Source: Tigriopus japonicus
Taxonomy: Eukaryota > Arthropoda > Copepoda > Harpacticoida > Harpacticidae
Direction of reading: 5' to 3'
Assembly: GCA_010645155.1 (NCBI GenBank)
Contig: CM021317.1
Coordinates: 5,063,101 to 5,127,100, forward strand
DNA length: 64,000 nt
Under the pieces are notes generated by a model, which worked only from the letters and a program-made list of their open reading frames with translations, made no database searches and was not told the DNA's origin. This document shows positions 25,661 through 37,000 of this stretch, in pieces. The first letter of the stretch is position 1. The number at the start of each line of letters is the position of its first letter. The position numbers and the translations under genes were made by a program.

Positions 25661-26580
25661 GCACGGACACACCTCAATTCTATGGACATTGCTCTTAACT
25701 TCGAGCCCGTTTACGGCTTTCAAATGAGATCACCTCCGTTTTTATTTGTTAAGGGTTCTCATAGCATTGACGTGTTCTTCTTTTAGGTGAAGAAATAACC
25801 ATCCAATACACTTCCCTGATGAATTCCACGCGATCTCGGAGACAGAATATCAAGCAGAGTTGGTGCTTCGATTGCCATTGTCCGCGTTGTTGCGATCCCA
25901 GCGAATTGGGCTCCGAATTGGGCACACTCCAATGTCTCCGATGTAACGACGGTGTTGGTTATCTACGTCTTATCCACCCACTGGCCTACGATAGCGATTA
26001 CGGATGTCATGAATGCCAATTGGTGATGAGCCAGAAGGAGGCCATTGAATTGGAAAATAACCTCGAATCCGCACTTAACGATCTGATCAACCTGCGAGGC
26101 CAGAAATATGTGGAGGCGTTGCTTCATCAAGCGGAACTCACTAAACGGAGCAATCATTTCCATCCCAATCATTACCTCCAAATGAGACTCCAATCAGAGC
26201 TGATCTCTCACCTTGGCAACATTCCAGGGTACTTCTATTTCGAGCTCTCGGATGAAATGGTGCGTCTCAAGCGCGATTTGTGTCTCCATTTCATCGAGGT
26301 CTTCTCCAAAGTGGATCCGGGAATCTCGGATTGGCGTGGAACAACGCAATACGAATTGGCCAACACCGAAGCCACTTTGGCCCAAAGAGATTTTGACTCG
26401 GGACAGATCACTTTGAAGGAGTTCCAAACGCAATTGGAAGCCATCATTGGCTTGAATCAAGAGGCTGCCAGAGTGCTGGAAGTCGAGGATGAAGAATCAC
26501 ACGCTTTTGAGATCGGACTTCGTGCCCGAAAGAATGTGCGAGATTTGAAAGATATCGTACGGTTTTCCGAATTTTTGTGA
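24970..26580 (+). CDS. SET and MYND domain protein (SMYD-type, arthropod SmydA/msta-like)
   Basis: A putative protein-lysine methyltransferase of the SMYD family. Two exons give 494 residues. Seen: GRILVAAQDI and ILEEAP at the start of the split SET domain; a MYND zinc finger at 47-83 with seven Cys and one His in the C-x2-C...C-x2-C-x4-C-x3-C-x5-H-x4-C arrangement; SHSCICN at 201-207 in place of NHSCxPN; GEEITIQY at 231-238; and post-SET C257, C260, C262 and C265. A helical C-terminal region follows. The ATG at 24970 starts the family-like MSCFKLV; the open frame extends upstream without an ATG. hAT-like elements sit 282 bp upstream and 142 bp downstream. Catalytic activity is uncertain because of the altered NHSC motif. 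Confidence 0.9.
25787..26580 (+). CDS. SMYD-type gene exon 2
   Basis: The acceptor is TTCTTCTTTTAG. The exon starts with the last two bases of Gly231 and then EEITIQYTSLMNSTRSRR, the end of the SET domain. A post-SET Cys cluster and 264 open codons to TGA follow. Confidence 0.9.
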
Positions 26581-26722
26581 CCAGGAACCAAATCTGACTT
26601 ATTTTGATGAAATAATGCCCATACTAACTGCAATCTTTTTCATATATTTTGATCGAGGATAAATAATGGTGTGCATTTTACCTTGCGAAAGATGATTAAT
26701 ATCTCACCTGACGCGTTCTAGA

Positions 26723-27920
26723 CAGGGTGGGCATTTTTTGACATCGAGGGCATTTTGGACACCCTAGTGTCCAAAAGTGTCCAAAAGTGTCCAAAAGTGT
26801 CCAAAAGTGTCCAAAAGTGTCCAAAAGTGTCCAAAAGTGTCCAAAAGTGTCCAAAAATACCCAGAAGGTGTCCAAAAGTGTCCAAAAATACCCAGAAGGT
26901 GTCCAAAAATCCCCAGAGGGTGTCCAAAAATCCCCAAAAGATGTCCATAAGTGTCCAAAAGTCCAACAAACGTAAAAGAAAGTTGTACAAATCAGACGAA
27001 AAACCAGTTACACTACATAAGTAATTGAATTCTAAAGAATGCATGGTTGTGCACTTAAACAAAAATAGTTCTATTAATGGGAACATTACTAGGAGAAATA
27101 AACTTTGCCATGATAACTTGTTAATAAATTGTTAAAATATAAATGTTTTGTTTATACAATATGGTAAAATGTGTGTAACTGTTCAAAATGTTTCAAGATT
27201 TACATTTTATTTCCTCATCTGTAAACAAGAGTCTTGTCTTTTTTAATAGTAAAACAACACTGCTTTAATTCTTTGGCAAAAGCATTATAATACCCACATT
27301 GCAATCTGATATCAGTTTGAGTGTGCTTTATTATAGTTAACATTTTTTGGACAGTCAGGTCAAAAGACTTCTTGCCTCTTGGCTGGGAAACACTTGCAAC
27401 AATGATAAACTTTGGAATATAAATCAAAATACTAAGTAACCTTCTCTTGTCACAAATCAAGACACAATTAGCTTTAAAATGTACTCGCATACTATGTTTA
27501 ACATGAAGTGTGGTGTGAGCGTGTTATTAGTAGTCCCAGTCTCACATTCGTTTGTTCGTTGATTCCTTCAGTCGATCATTCTTTCCCACATTTTGGACGA
27601 TGCTCGGTGGTCAAATGAAAAGAGTGGAAAGTTCAAATGTCCAGTTTGGCCTTCAAGTTATTGGCTCATTTAATGTATTAAGTGTAAGTTTCTTATGCTG
27701 AATTGACTTATTCTTGCTTAGATTTCGTCAAGTGACGTTTATTTTGGAGAGAAAGTTTGTAGAATGTTATTCTAAAAATGTTTTTAACCATTATTTTTCG
27801 AATTACTATTTTTGGACACTTTTGGACACTCCTATTTTTGGACAGCCTTATTTTTGGACACTTTCGGACACCTTTTGGACAGGGGTGGACAAAATGTCCA
27901 AAAATTAAATGCCCACCCTG
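26723..27920. mobile_element. hAT-like element, 1198 bp, with shared subterminal repeats
   Basis: Inverted ends CAGGGTGGGCATTT are flanked by the exact 8-bp repeat GTTCTAGA at 26715-26722 and 27921-27928. Both ends carry copies of GTGTCCAAAA, inverted at the right end. A minus frame at 27215-27490 is too short and unlike hAT transposases, so the element is probably non-autonomous. Confidence 0.9.
26767..26967 (+). repeat. 10-bp minisatellite GTGTCCAAAA
   Basis: Nine perfect tandem copies from 26767 to 26856 are followed by degenerate units of about 20 bp with CCCAGA inserts. It lies inside the left end of the hAT-like element. Confidence 0.95.
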
Positions 27921-27928
27921 GTTCTAGA

Positions 27929-30683
27929 CCTTCCAAAACGAGGCATATTCTTGTGAATAATTGATGCTATTGTCTCTCTACTTTGCATGACGAATACGCA
28001 CTCGGCGATTCGATTGTTGTGTAACCCATTGGCTTATTGAAATGTCAACCTACTTTCACATCCTTTTTCCCTGAGTGTATATATACCACATACTATGTTT
28101 AGCTCATTTTCAAGACCATTCAAGTTTGAACGAAAGTTGAAGGGCAAAATGCTTGTCAATCTTAGAGTGACAGCCTAATCAAGCTCGTTACGTCATGAAA
28201 GCCGCCAAACAAAAAGAAAGACGGTCCAAAATTGGAGACACATTTCGCTTTCAATGAACTTTCGAGGACGCGATAATAATAAAATTCCAATAGGTTAGAT
28301 TCCAAAAAATGATTAAACTTGGCGAAAATGTCACTGTGAATTTTTATATACCTTTGGATGACGTGTTTCGCTTGAACCTCCCAATTCCCAATGAAACGAA
28401 AGAGATGGTTTGTATTAACAAACTCTTCTAACAGACCTCTTTTTTGTATTTTCCGATCGTTCCTCGCTGCACCCAAAAAATATGGCGAGGATGAAGCGAA
28501 GTAGCCAAGGCTCTGTCCTGAAAGGTTTTCGGTTTTAATCTCCTCCCCGATGCTCTGCAACCATGGACATCTTCAAACGGAATTTCACTCCCACAAATGG
28601 AGATTCGTCCTCCTAATACCAAAATTAATCATGGCCATTGGATAAATGTATGCTCATGTGAAAAAAAGAAACACTTTTAGGAACTTATCAGGTTTCAAAA
28701 TAGGTATTTATGATTACTATGTTTTGCAGTTTCTTTAAGACTGATTTTTCTCAAGGCGTTTAAAATTTTAAGATAGGTTTCAAGTTTTGTCTAGTTATTG
28801 TGATGGTGGAGAAAAGCATTGCTATAATGGATGTGTTATAATCAAAACTCGTTTGAATTTCTATTAAGGTTGAGCTTTTTCACTTTTTGTGATTTTGACA
28901 TCAGGTCAGAGCTCTCTGAGAAGCGACAATCAACTATGGTCAAGAGGGCTAAAAAAGTATTAAGATTGTTCCTTCTGAGCCGAAAAATGAACAAAATTGA
29001 ACTAAATCAACAGAAAATGTCCTGTCATCACCGTCGGTACAAAGTCTTCAAAACTTATCATTGAAAATTAGATGATTAATTAATTTCCGTCACTCCACGG
29101 CACTCTCGCACTTGGTTAGATCTAGCGCCTCAACCATTCATTTGATATCAATGAGAAGCACATCATCGAATAGGTTATTATCCTTGTAGCTTTCCAACAA
29201 TAAAAGTATTGTCCTAACAAGAGATTTAAATTTCTGTAATATTTGCAATTGAATGGTGATCGAGTCGAGTCCTTCTTCCAAGAGCGCGAACTCTTGTGTT
29301 AACAACAAAATCGTGCAGGGTCAACTTTGCCTAAGGACCATTTGGGAGTGTCCATTGACTTTCATTTCCTTGAAGTGTGTTTCCTGATTAGTTAATCGGC
29401 TTTTCAGACCAAATGTGCACATGTTTCTTCATTTAGAAACATATTTGCTTCTAATGAAGTTGTGACAGGGTACTTCGTTTCTCTATGATTCTGTCTTGAT
29501 TGTAAGATTAATTACGAAATTCACGCATTAGACGAAGAATTATCATTTAGTTTTGCGACATCGAAAATGTAAATTATTTTTCTTGGCAATCGCTGCAACA
29601 TATAGCCGGAGCATTTCATGGCATAATTCGATGCATTTTAAAGTCTTCAAGTAATGATAGTTATTAATCTGCTCAATAGATATTGATCAAATTTCGCATC
29701 AATTCATTACTAAGGACCCTCGGGAAAATATATTGGTTTTAATAGTTTTAAGTGAATTAATATAGCTATTTGAGCTACTTTTAATATGTACGTATTCACA
29801 AGATATCTTTATTATGACACTGTGACATCAAAACTCGTAATTAGAAGTCTTGACATTTGAGCAAACACTTTCATAGAGCACAGCTAACCACCGTGAACTG
29901 TTTGTTTTGTTACATCGTGTTTTGAACCATTTGAACCAATTCAACTAACTTATGAAGCATTTGTTTGAATATTTCTCTTGTGCGAAGGAAAAATTTCCAA
30001 GTTCAGGATAATTGAATATTGACTTTATTTAGCTTCAATAACTCATTCGTTTTGGTAATTAAAACAACAATAGGAGGAGGAGCTGCAGCAGCAGCAATAA
30101 CAACAAGAAGACCAATCATTGGAGAATGGTTTCTCCTCCAAAGGACACCACAGGAGGTGAAATGGCACATTCACTGGATGAATCCGTTCGATCCAAGGGT
30201 AAAGCGAATGTGGTCATTTTTGCCGGTTTCTGATCACAGCCAACGTGGTGTTGCGGTTGAGGGGGTGGATATCGCTTCAGGGAGGAACTGGAAGGAGGCG
30301 GGGCATGAAGAATGGACTCTTTGGGTGGAGGAAGAAGAATGGAAACACCTAAAAGTAGAGATACTCATTCTCATTTGTTTGGCATTGGATTCTTCAAAGA
30401 AGGATTAACAATCATATGACACGCTGAAGCCTGCATGACGTAGTTTGAGAAAGCAACGCTTTATTAAATGAATCGAAACAAACGAATAGACAGAACCGAG
30501 AGTTGATTCAATTATCTATAAATACCGTAAAATTGTACACGTTTCTAAATATAGAGACATGCGATAGATGTAACAGTTTGTGGGAAAAGAGCAAAAATTT
30601 TCCTCAAATCGACGACGTAATGTTTAGTCATTCATTACACATACGTCATAATGTTTTGCTGAGGTAAAAATCAGAGCCGAGTT
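27929..30683. other. Intergenic AT-rich stretch
   Basis: Lies between the hAT-like element and the neuroligin 3' end. A minus open segment near 28340-28555 is considered but not called. It could hold an alternative neuroligin last exon. Confidence 0.45.
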
Positions 30684-30689
30684 TTTATT
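30684..30689 (-). terminator. Candidate poly(A) signal of neuroligin
   Basis: AATAAA on the minus strand, about 110 bp after the TGA at 30798. A second AATAAA is at 30460-30465. Confidence 0.45.
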
Positions 30690-30797
30690 GGCCATTTCCT
30701 CGATATTTGAGACGGTATATTTTCATCGCAAAGGAAAAGATGAACCTCAAACCAAAAAGGTTGATGAATTTACTAACTAAAAACATTCAATTGAATT

Positions 30798-31097
30798 TCA
30801 TCTCGAGGAAAACTCCGGTAAATTAGGCTTTATATGACGTCCCCAGATGTCACTCTCACCTTGAGATGAGGCAGTTGATGATCCGTTGGGTGAGTTCAAG
30901 GATTCCCGCAAACTCGATTCCTCGTGCATCTGACAATTAACCGGTCTCAATTTACGTCCAAGGGTGGCGGTGACCACTAATTCATTGGCATTGGAGCAAG
31001 TGTGACCGCCACCTTGGCGATATTTCTGAGGGGGAGGCAAAGTTGAGGCCATGGATTTGCCATGAGAATGTTGATGAGAATGCCCCGAGGCACTGAT
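30798..31097 (-). CDS. Nlg: Neuroligin exon 15 (last exon as read)
   Basis: Opens in phase 0 after TTTTTTTTAG with [15 protein letters not shown] and runs to a TGA at 30798. The final residues (LPEFSSR) do not look like a PDZ ligand. An internal CAAG|GTGAGA at 30860 is a strong possible donor, so some transcripts may splice to another terminal exon. AATAAA signals lie 110 and 330 bp downstream. Confidence 0.75.
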   Translation of the reverse strand: MSASGHSHQHSHGKSMASTLPPPQKYRQGGGHTCSNANELVVTATLGRKLRPVNCQMHEESSLRESLNSPNGSSTASSQGESDIWGRHIKPNLPEFSSR

Positions 31098-34000
31098 CTA
31101 AAAAAAATCAAGATTACAATGAATAAATTAACACAAATTGTAATGCAATTCTTGGTTGCTATTTCAGTTCTTAAATGATTTCATTTTCTAGCGTAAACTG
31201 GTTGAAATAGGGGGGATTTTAAAAAATTGCGAAACACAGGAAATAACATAACAAAACGTCCTATAAATCAAGGGGCGGGCGGAAATTCGTAAAGAATAAC
31301 CTGAACACACATTAAAGAACGTTTGATGTCTGAAAAGGCTTGCAGTCTTGTGTATGTTGTGTTCGAAGGAGGGGCATAAGATATTTTATGTGCAACGGGG
31401 GAGGTTGCCCAAGGATTCAACTTGCATTGCCATTTTAAGCCATTGTCGATAAAGCAACAATAATATTATCAGTTTTGTAATTCAAAACATAAGCAATCAT
31501 TTCTTGTGCAATGCGTAAGTCCGTCCTTGTTATTGTTCTCACCGGGTGGTTGTGTTGTAATCCCGAGGATTCGAAATTCTTTTCCCGACTATTTCGTCTG
31601 GAATCCGAATTGACCCCTCCTCCTCCTCCGCCTCCTCCACTGCTCATTGTATATGCAATGGCCTTTGAATTAGCAGCAAGGCCACCACAATGGCTCTGAC
31701 TTGAAGTGGATCGACTGTCACGATCCGATTCGACGAGATTGGCCGATTGCAAAAGTCTCATACTTTCATGGACATTATTCACGTGGGCGCGATTGAGGCT
31801 ATTGTTCCTTGAATTGGCATTGCTTCTAGATTTACGCGTTGGGTTGGAACCCCCTCCCGAGTCTCTGCAAGTCAATCAAAAGTATAATGTACCGGTATTC
31901 ACAAAGTCAGAACCCATTAATCAAAAGCTCAATAAGTTTGAATTTGAAAGGTCAACTTTACGGGCCGATCCAAACTCACCTCAAACTTTGCATGGAGTCA
32001 TTTGTCAGTCCCATTAACTCAGTCTCACATGTAAAATCCTTATTACCCATGCCACTGACACGATTCGAATCCTCTAAATGGGCGCAACATGAGATCCGGG
32101 ATCGGCAAAAGAATAGGCACAAAAGAAACCAAATGTTCACCTGAAAGAAAAAAGAAATCGTAAGTTGCGAGAGTTGCATGAATAGAGTTCCGTTCGTAAT
32201 GTAGAATCGAAGGCTCTATTTCACTTTTCCAAAGCAACCTGCGTTCCCGAACTCGCGAATTATTCATAATTCCGGACAATTCTAAAGTGTCTTTGTGGTG
32301 AAAGATCATCACTTGAAAACCTATTAGAAAATGTCTAAATCTGACAACAAGAGGCGCTGTATTGGGGGAACCAGCTGGCATTTTGTTCACAGTTCATTGA
32401 GCAATCAATGGGGAAAAAATCCGAGAGTGCGTGACCACTTTTTTTCAAGTAGCGAAGGGCCTACTTTACCGATTTAAGAGACTTCTATTGTAGTAATGCT
32501 TCAGTAGATATGCAATTACATGATGTTTTCGACAGTCTATTCCCAAAGTTAGGCGGAGTTCTCTACGGGGAGATAATTATCTAAGTGTTGAAAGAGTCTT
32601 TGTACAGATTGGTTGACATATGGTTGAGGATGAGGCATATAAAAATGATTGCCCTTATATTTAGGGTGTCTTGGTGCATTCTGGCTGCTGGATTACCGAA
32701 CAGAAACAGACGGTAGCAGACAAGTCATCTTTCTGATGGAAGCACTTCATCTTTTCCCGCCTCTTGCTTTTGCCCCTGTTTGCCAGAGAGTTATCTAACA
32801 AGGCTGAGTACAGAAAGATGTATTACCATAAATCAAGAGTAGTGATGGACCAAAAGGTCTCATAACCGAAACCAAAAGTTTCGGCCGAAAGAGGGCTTAA
32901 CCGAAACCGAAAGGAGCTAATTACAAAATTGTTCAAATAAAAATCCGCCTTAAAAAATATAATGCTCATGTGTTCGATGTTTGGTAGTTGCGTTTTTAAG
33001 GAAGCCAGAGTGGCCACGCGTACTAGCGCGTTCTTAAAAGTGCCGAGTGTAAGTGCTTCCCCAGACGGCGTAGGTACGAATCCTGTTGGGGATCGGATTG
33101 AGGCTGTCGGGAGAAATCCTTTTTGAAGGAAGCCAGAATGGCCGCGCGTGCTAACGTGTTATTAAGGGTCGAGAGTAAGAGCTTCCTCAGACGGCGCGAG
33201 TTCGAGTCCTGCTGGGGATAGAATATACGCTGTCGGGAGAAATCCTTCTGTTTGCAAGGAATCGCATTCCTTGTAGCGGTATTAGAAAATCCGCAACTAA
33301 CCAAAAAAAAAAAAATGAAAAATCGGAAAACTTAAATTTCAGAGGTTTTTGGACCATTTTTTTTCGATTTTGTTGTCAAACTCCATTTTATATAGTATTT
33401 GTCTGCTTTCGGTTTTGGTAGGCATAACCGAAACCAAACCCAAATTTCGGCCGTAATTTCGGCTGAAAGCGCTTTCGGTCCATCACTTATCAAGAGTCGA
33501 GATCAGTGAGAAGTCTTGGTTGAGGCAAGCCCTCTTTGTGAGGGGATCAAGGAACTGGCAACTTCAAAATCAAAGAGCAAGCAAGAGTGGCCAGGGTCAA
33601 ACACAGTCAAAAGGCTTGCTGATCTTTGATAACTTCTACCTAATCTGCCCTCAACACCTAACTTGCAATAGCAGCAGGAAATTTTGTCCCACCTCAAATC
33701 AGGATCATTTTTAATATGCCTCATCCTCAACAATATGTCAACCAATCTGTTCAAAGACTCTTTCATCACGTAGATAAATATCTCCCCTAAAAGAACTCCA
33801 CCTAACTTTGGGAATTGACTGTCGAAAACATCATGTAATTGCATTTCTACTGAAGCATTACTACAATAGAAGTCTCCTAAAACGGTAAAGTAGGCCCTTC
33901 GCTACTTGAAAAAAGCGGTCACGCACTCTCGGATTTTTGTCCCATTAGTTTTTAAGACAGGGAACATAACTGCGAGCGCTGATATGATCCAATATTGTCC

Positions 34001-37000
34001 AGATATTGTCACAATTCACCCTGCAAAAAATGTCAGCTTTTACGCGTTGATCAGCGCCTCTTGCAGTCAAATTAAAACATAGTTTCCAGATGGCTAATCG
34101 CAATGGGACTCTTTGGAAAAACGTGAAACCACTTTCACGGTAAAATTTTACCAAAATATTCGATTTTGATAACATATGGCCACTACAAAGAAATAAATTC
34201 ATGAAGAAAAAATCCTGAACGTTTGGGAAAGGGTGGCATTAATGCTCACGCCACTAGCCGGCAACTATGTCTCACTTTGACCACAAGAGGCCAGCGCCTC
34301 TTCATCAGCGCGTAAAAGCTGACATTTTTTGCGGGGTACTTGTAAACTAGCCTCAGACTTGGATTCCCTAGCTTAAATCGAATCATTATCAGGCAACTTT
34401 TTACATACCCCTAAGAGCAAAGTCCCTAAGCCAATGGTAAGATACATGGCCTGTTTGTAAGCGTGTTCGCTGGCTTTTTCCCATCGCACCAAAGACAAAT
34501 CTTGTTCCGAGGAGATGATTTGTCCCCTTGAATTCACGGGGAGACACGTTGTAATTGGTGGAGACGGAGATGTGGTAGCATCAAAAAACTTGCGATTCAC
34601 CTAAGAAAAAAACCCACCCAATCTATGAATTGATCCAGCTTGGCAAAAGCGAAAAAAAAATCCAACGCCTCAAACCTGATATCCGTGAGAGAACGAATGT
34701 GGGCGGACTACGCCCTTGAATAACGATGGATCATCGTGGCCCATGAAAGCATTGTGTTGTGGGAAGATGTTGTTGGAGCCAGCTTGGTGAAGTTTGGGAA
34801 CCAGATGCAGCCATATGGACATTTCGTGGAGTCGAAAGTGATGGTCCACCTTGGGGCTTGAATCTGCAAATCGAATTCAATGACTTTTCTTTTCTCAGCC
34901 TCATTTTAGGGGCTTTCTGGACCACCCAATACTGAATGGCAAGTAGACGAAACTTGAGTTTCTTGCGCTTGAAGAACAAGCAAGCTGTCCATTGCAGGAT
35001 AGCCACTATTACACAAGTTCGCTTCGAAACTCAAGTTTTCAGGGCCATATTTTTCTACTCGTCTGTAAGACTTTTGAGGAGAACTCCAAAAAAGTTGAAA
35101 ACCTTTTTTGCTCTTTTGGAAATCCTTCAACATATGCAGTTCTGCTCTCTCGACAATAAAAATAAAAAACTACAACCTGTGCCTAAAAGTCTAAAAGTGT
35201 GAAAGGTAATGAACCGAGTTTAGGTACGAGGGGATTCAGTTTTGACATGTTGCTATGCTACAAAACGATTGTTGGAAATGTTTCTTTTTAAATCCAAAGT
35301 GACCTTCAAACATTGTGCTGAGTTTAATAAGTGTTTTTTTAAACTTTAGAAATATATTGAGACTCGCATAAGTCTTTAGTATTTATGACTCATTTGCTTG
35401 AGATCTCAACTATGTTGGTGGGTCACTTTGGAACTCACTGAATTCATCGTCCCAATCACCAGAAAAATGCATTCTTACAAAATGGAACTAGAGGATCCGA
35501 CCAAAGCCACCAATTTTAAACACGACAATAAAGTTTGAGAAACCACTTTTTGCCGAAAGCATCCGTTGCCAAAGATTGAAAGAATGCACCTTCTTCACTA
35601 CTACTCTTAGTCCCAAATTTTTACACGAGCGGGGTCACTTTCAATGCAAATTTGGGAACATCTAAACGATGGAACGGACGGACCAATGTTGGCCAATCCC
35701 TCAGACGAAAATCGTCTTGGCCTCGACCCTCGTTTTGATTGGTTCAATTTCCGTGATCAAAATACCAGATTAGACACTCACACCCTTGGTTGCTTTGACC
35801 TACAGCAAAGAAGCTTTGCTCCCATGTATTAAAGAAGCCATTTAAACCGGAATATGAGGGCTATTTCATTCTCTAGCTCGTCAAACTTGCGACTGAACGT
35901 ACCGATCTTGAGATATTTCTGGTGCTTCACGTCGTATTGCGGCCAAATGCGAGTGGGACTCCCTTCGGATGGTTTGGCATTCCGGCCATCTTGAAAGCGT
36001 GGAAACAGTGATTGGACATTGAAAGGCCGATTAGGGTCCCTGGAACAAATCAACAACTATTGGAAACTTTTGCTCTCCTTAATGGACCGTTTAGTGGCGC
36101 CAATTTTGGGACTTCCCCATCAAAGGAAAAATGTCGTCGGAACTTTGGGTTCAACAGAAAAATAATATGCAGATCTCCAAATAGATTCATGACTTTTTGC
36201 TGTTTATGCACTGCAAAACCATAATAGTGGGACCAGTAGTATGACAGCAATTGCATTGGAAAGTTGGCATGTCGTTCGTCAAACGTCCCGAAATGCTAGC
36301 TAGCTAACTAGAAAGGATGAAGAACCATGGTGAATGGATGCCTTTAAATATTTGCACTTCATTATGACATGCGCAAGAGAGAGAACCAAGGAAAGACGTC
36401 GGTTGGCCAACCAACCAAAGGATCCCGAGCACAAATTGCTAAAAAGTCTTGACACAAAAATGCATTTGCCACTCGCTTATGAGCTCATTGCTCCGGTTCC
36501 ATTATAGAGGAATTAGGCTAAGCCATGATATCCAAGCGTGAGGAAAGGCTTTTCCATTTTCACTCTCGAGCATGCAAAAATGAACTCCCGTAAGTTGAAG
36601 ACCGGGGATCAAGAGCGACGAGGCGAGATCAAGGTGAATTTGAAAAAAGCAATGTCCGCAATTTCGAAATCATTCCGCAAATCCGAGCTTATTATTTGTC
36701 CACTTGGACCGGATCTTAATCAACTGAACAAGAAGTGCAAAACGAGGGAACAAAATAGCACACACAAAAAAAAAAGAAGAAGAGGGACTTCATTTTTTGG
36801 GCTTTGGGTTCCCATCGTTCTTACCCCGAATTGGCAAAGTTCGTCCAAAGAGTCAGAAGCATCTGGGACGTGGTTCCTTGCTGACCCGGGGACTGTCCCA
36901 TGGTGTCTCTGAGAGCCCAGATTGAAGATTGCTGATCTTGCAGCTCGGGTGCAAACGGAAGTCCAAAGACCATGGGCAGCATGGAACCCGAACGACTTCG

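Larger units (their letters stand above)
32405..33945. mobile_element. Outer transposon with about 240-bp inverted repeats
   Basis: The segment 32405-32651 is repeated in inverted form at 33703-33945, beginning ATCCGAGAGTGCGTGACC just inside the ends. It lies within neuroligin intron 12 and is interrupted by another element at 32840-33488. Target duplication is unclear, so the superfamily is unknown. Confidence 0.75.

Noticed and set aside
28340..28555. Minus-strand open segment ending CAAAG|GTATAT
   Set aside because: Weak acceptor and no family. Joining it to the alternative neuroligin donor gives only a few residues before a stop.
30019..30408. Plus-strand frame with a GCAGCA run
   Set aside because: The Ala run comes from a short simple repeat; no domain and no splice support.
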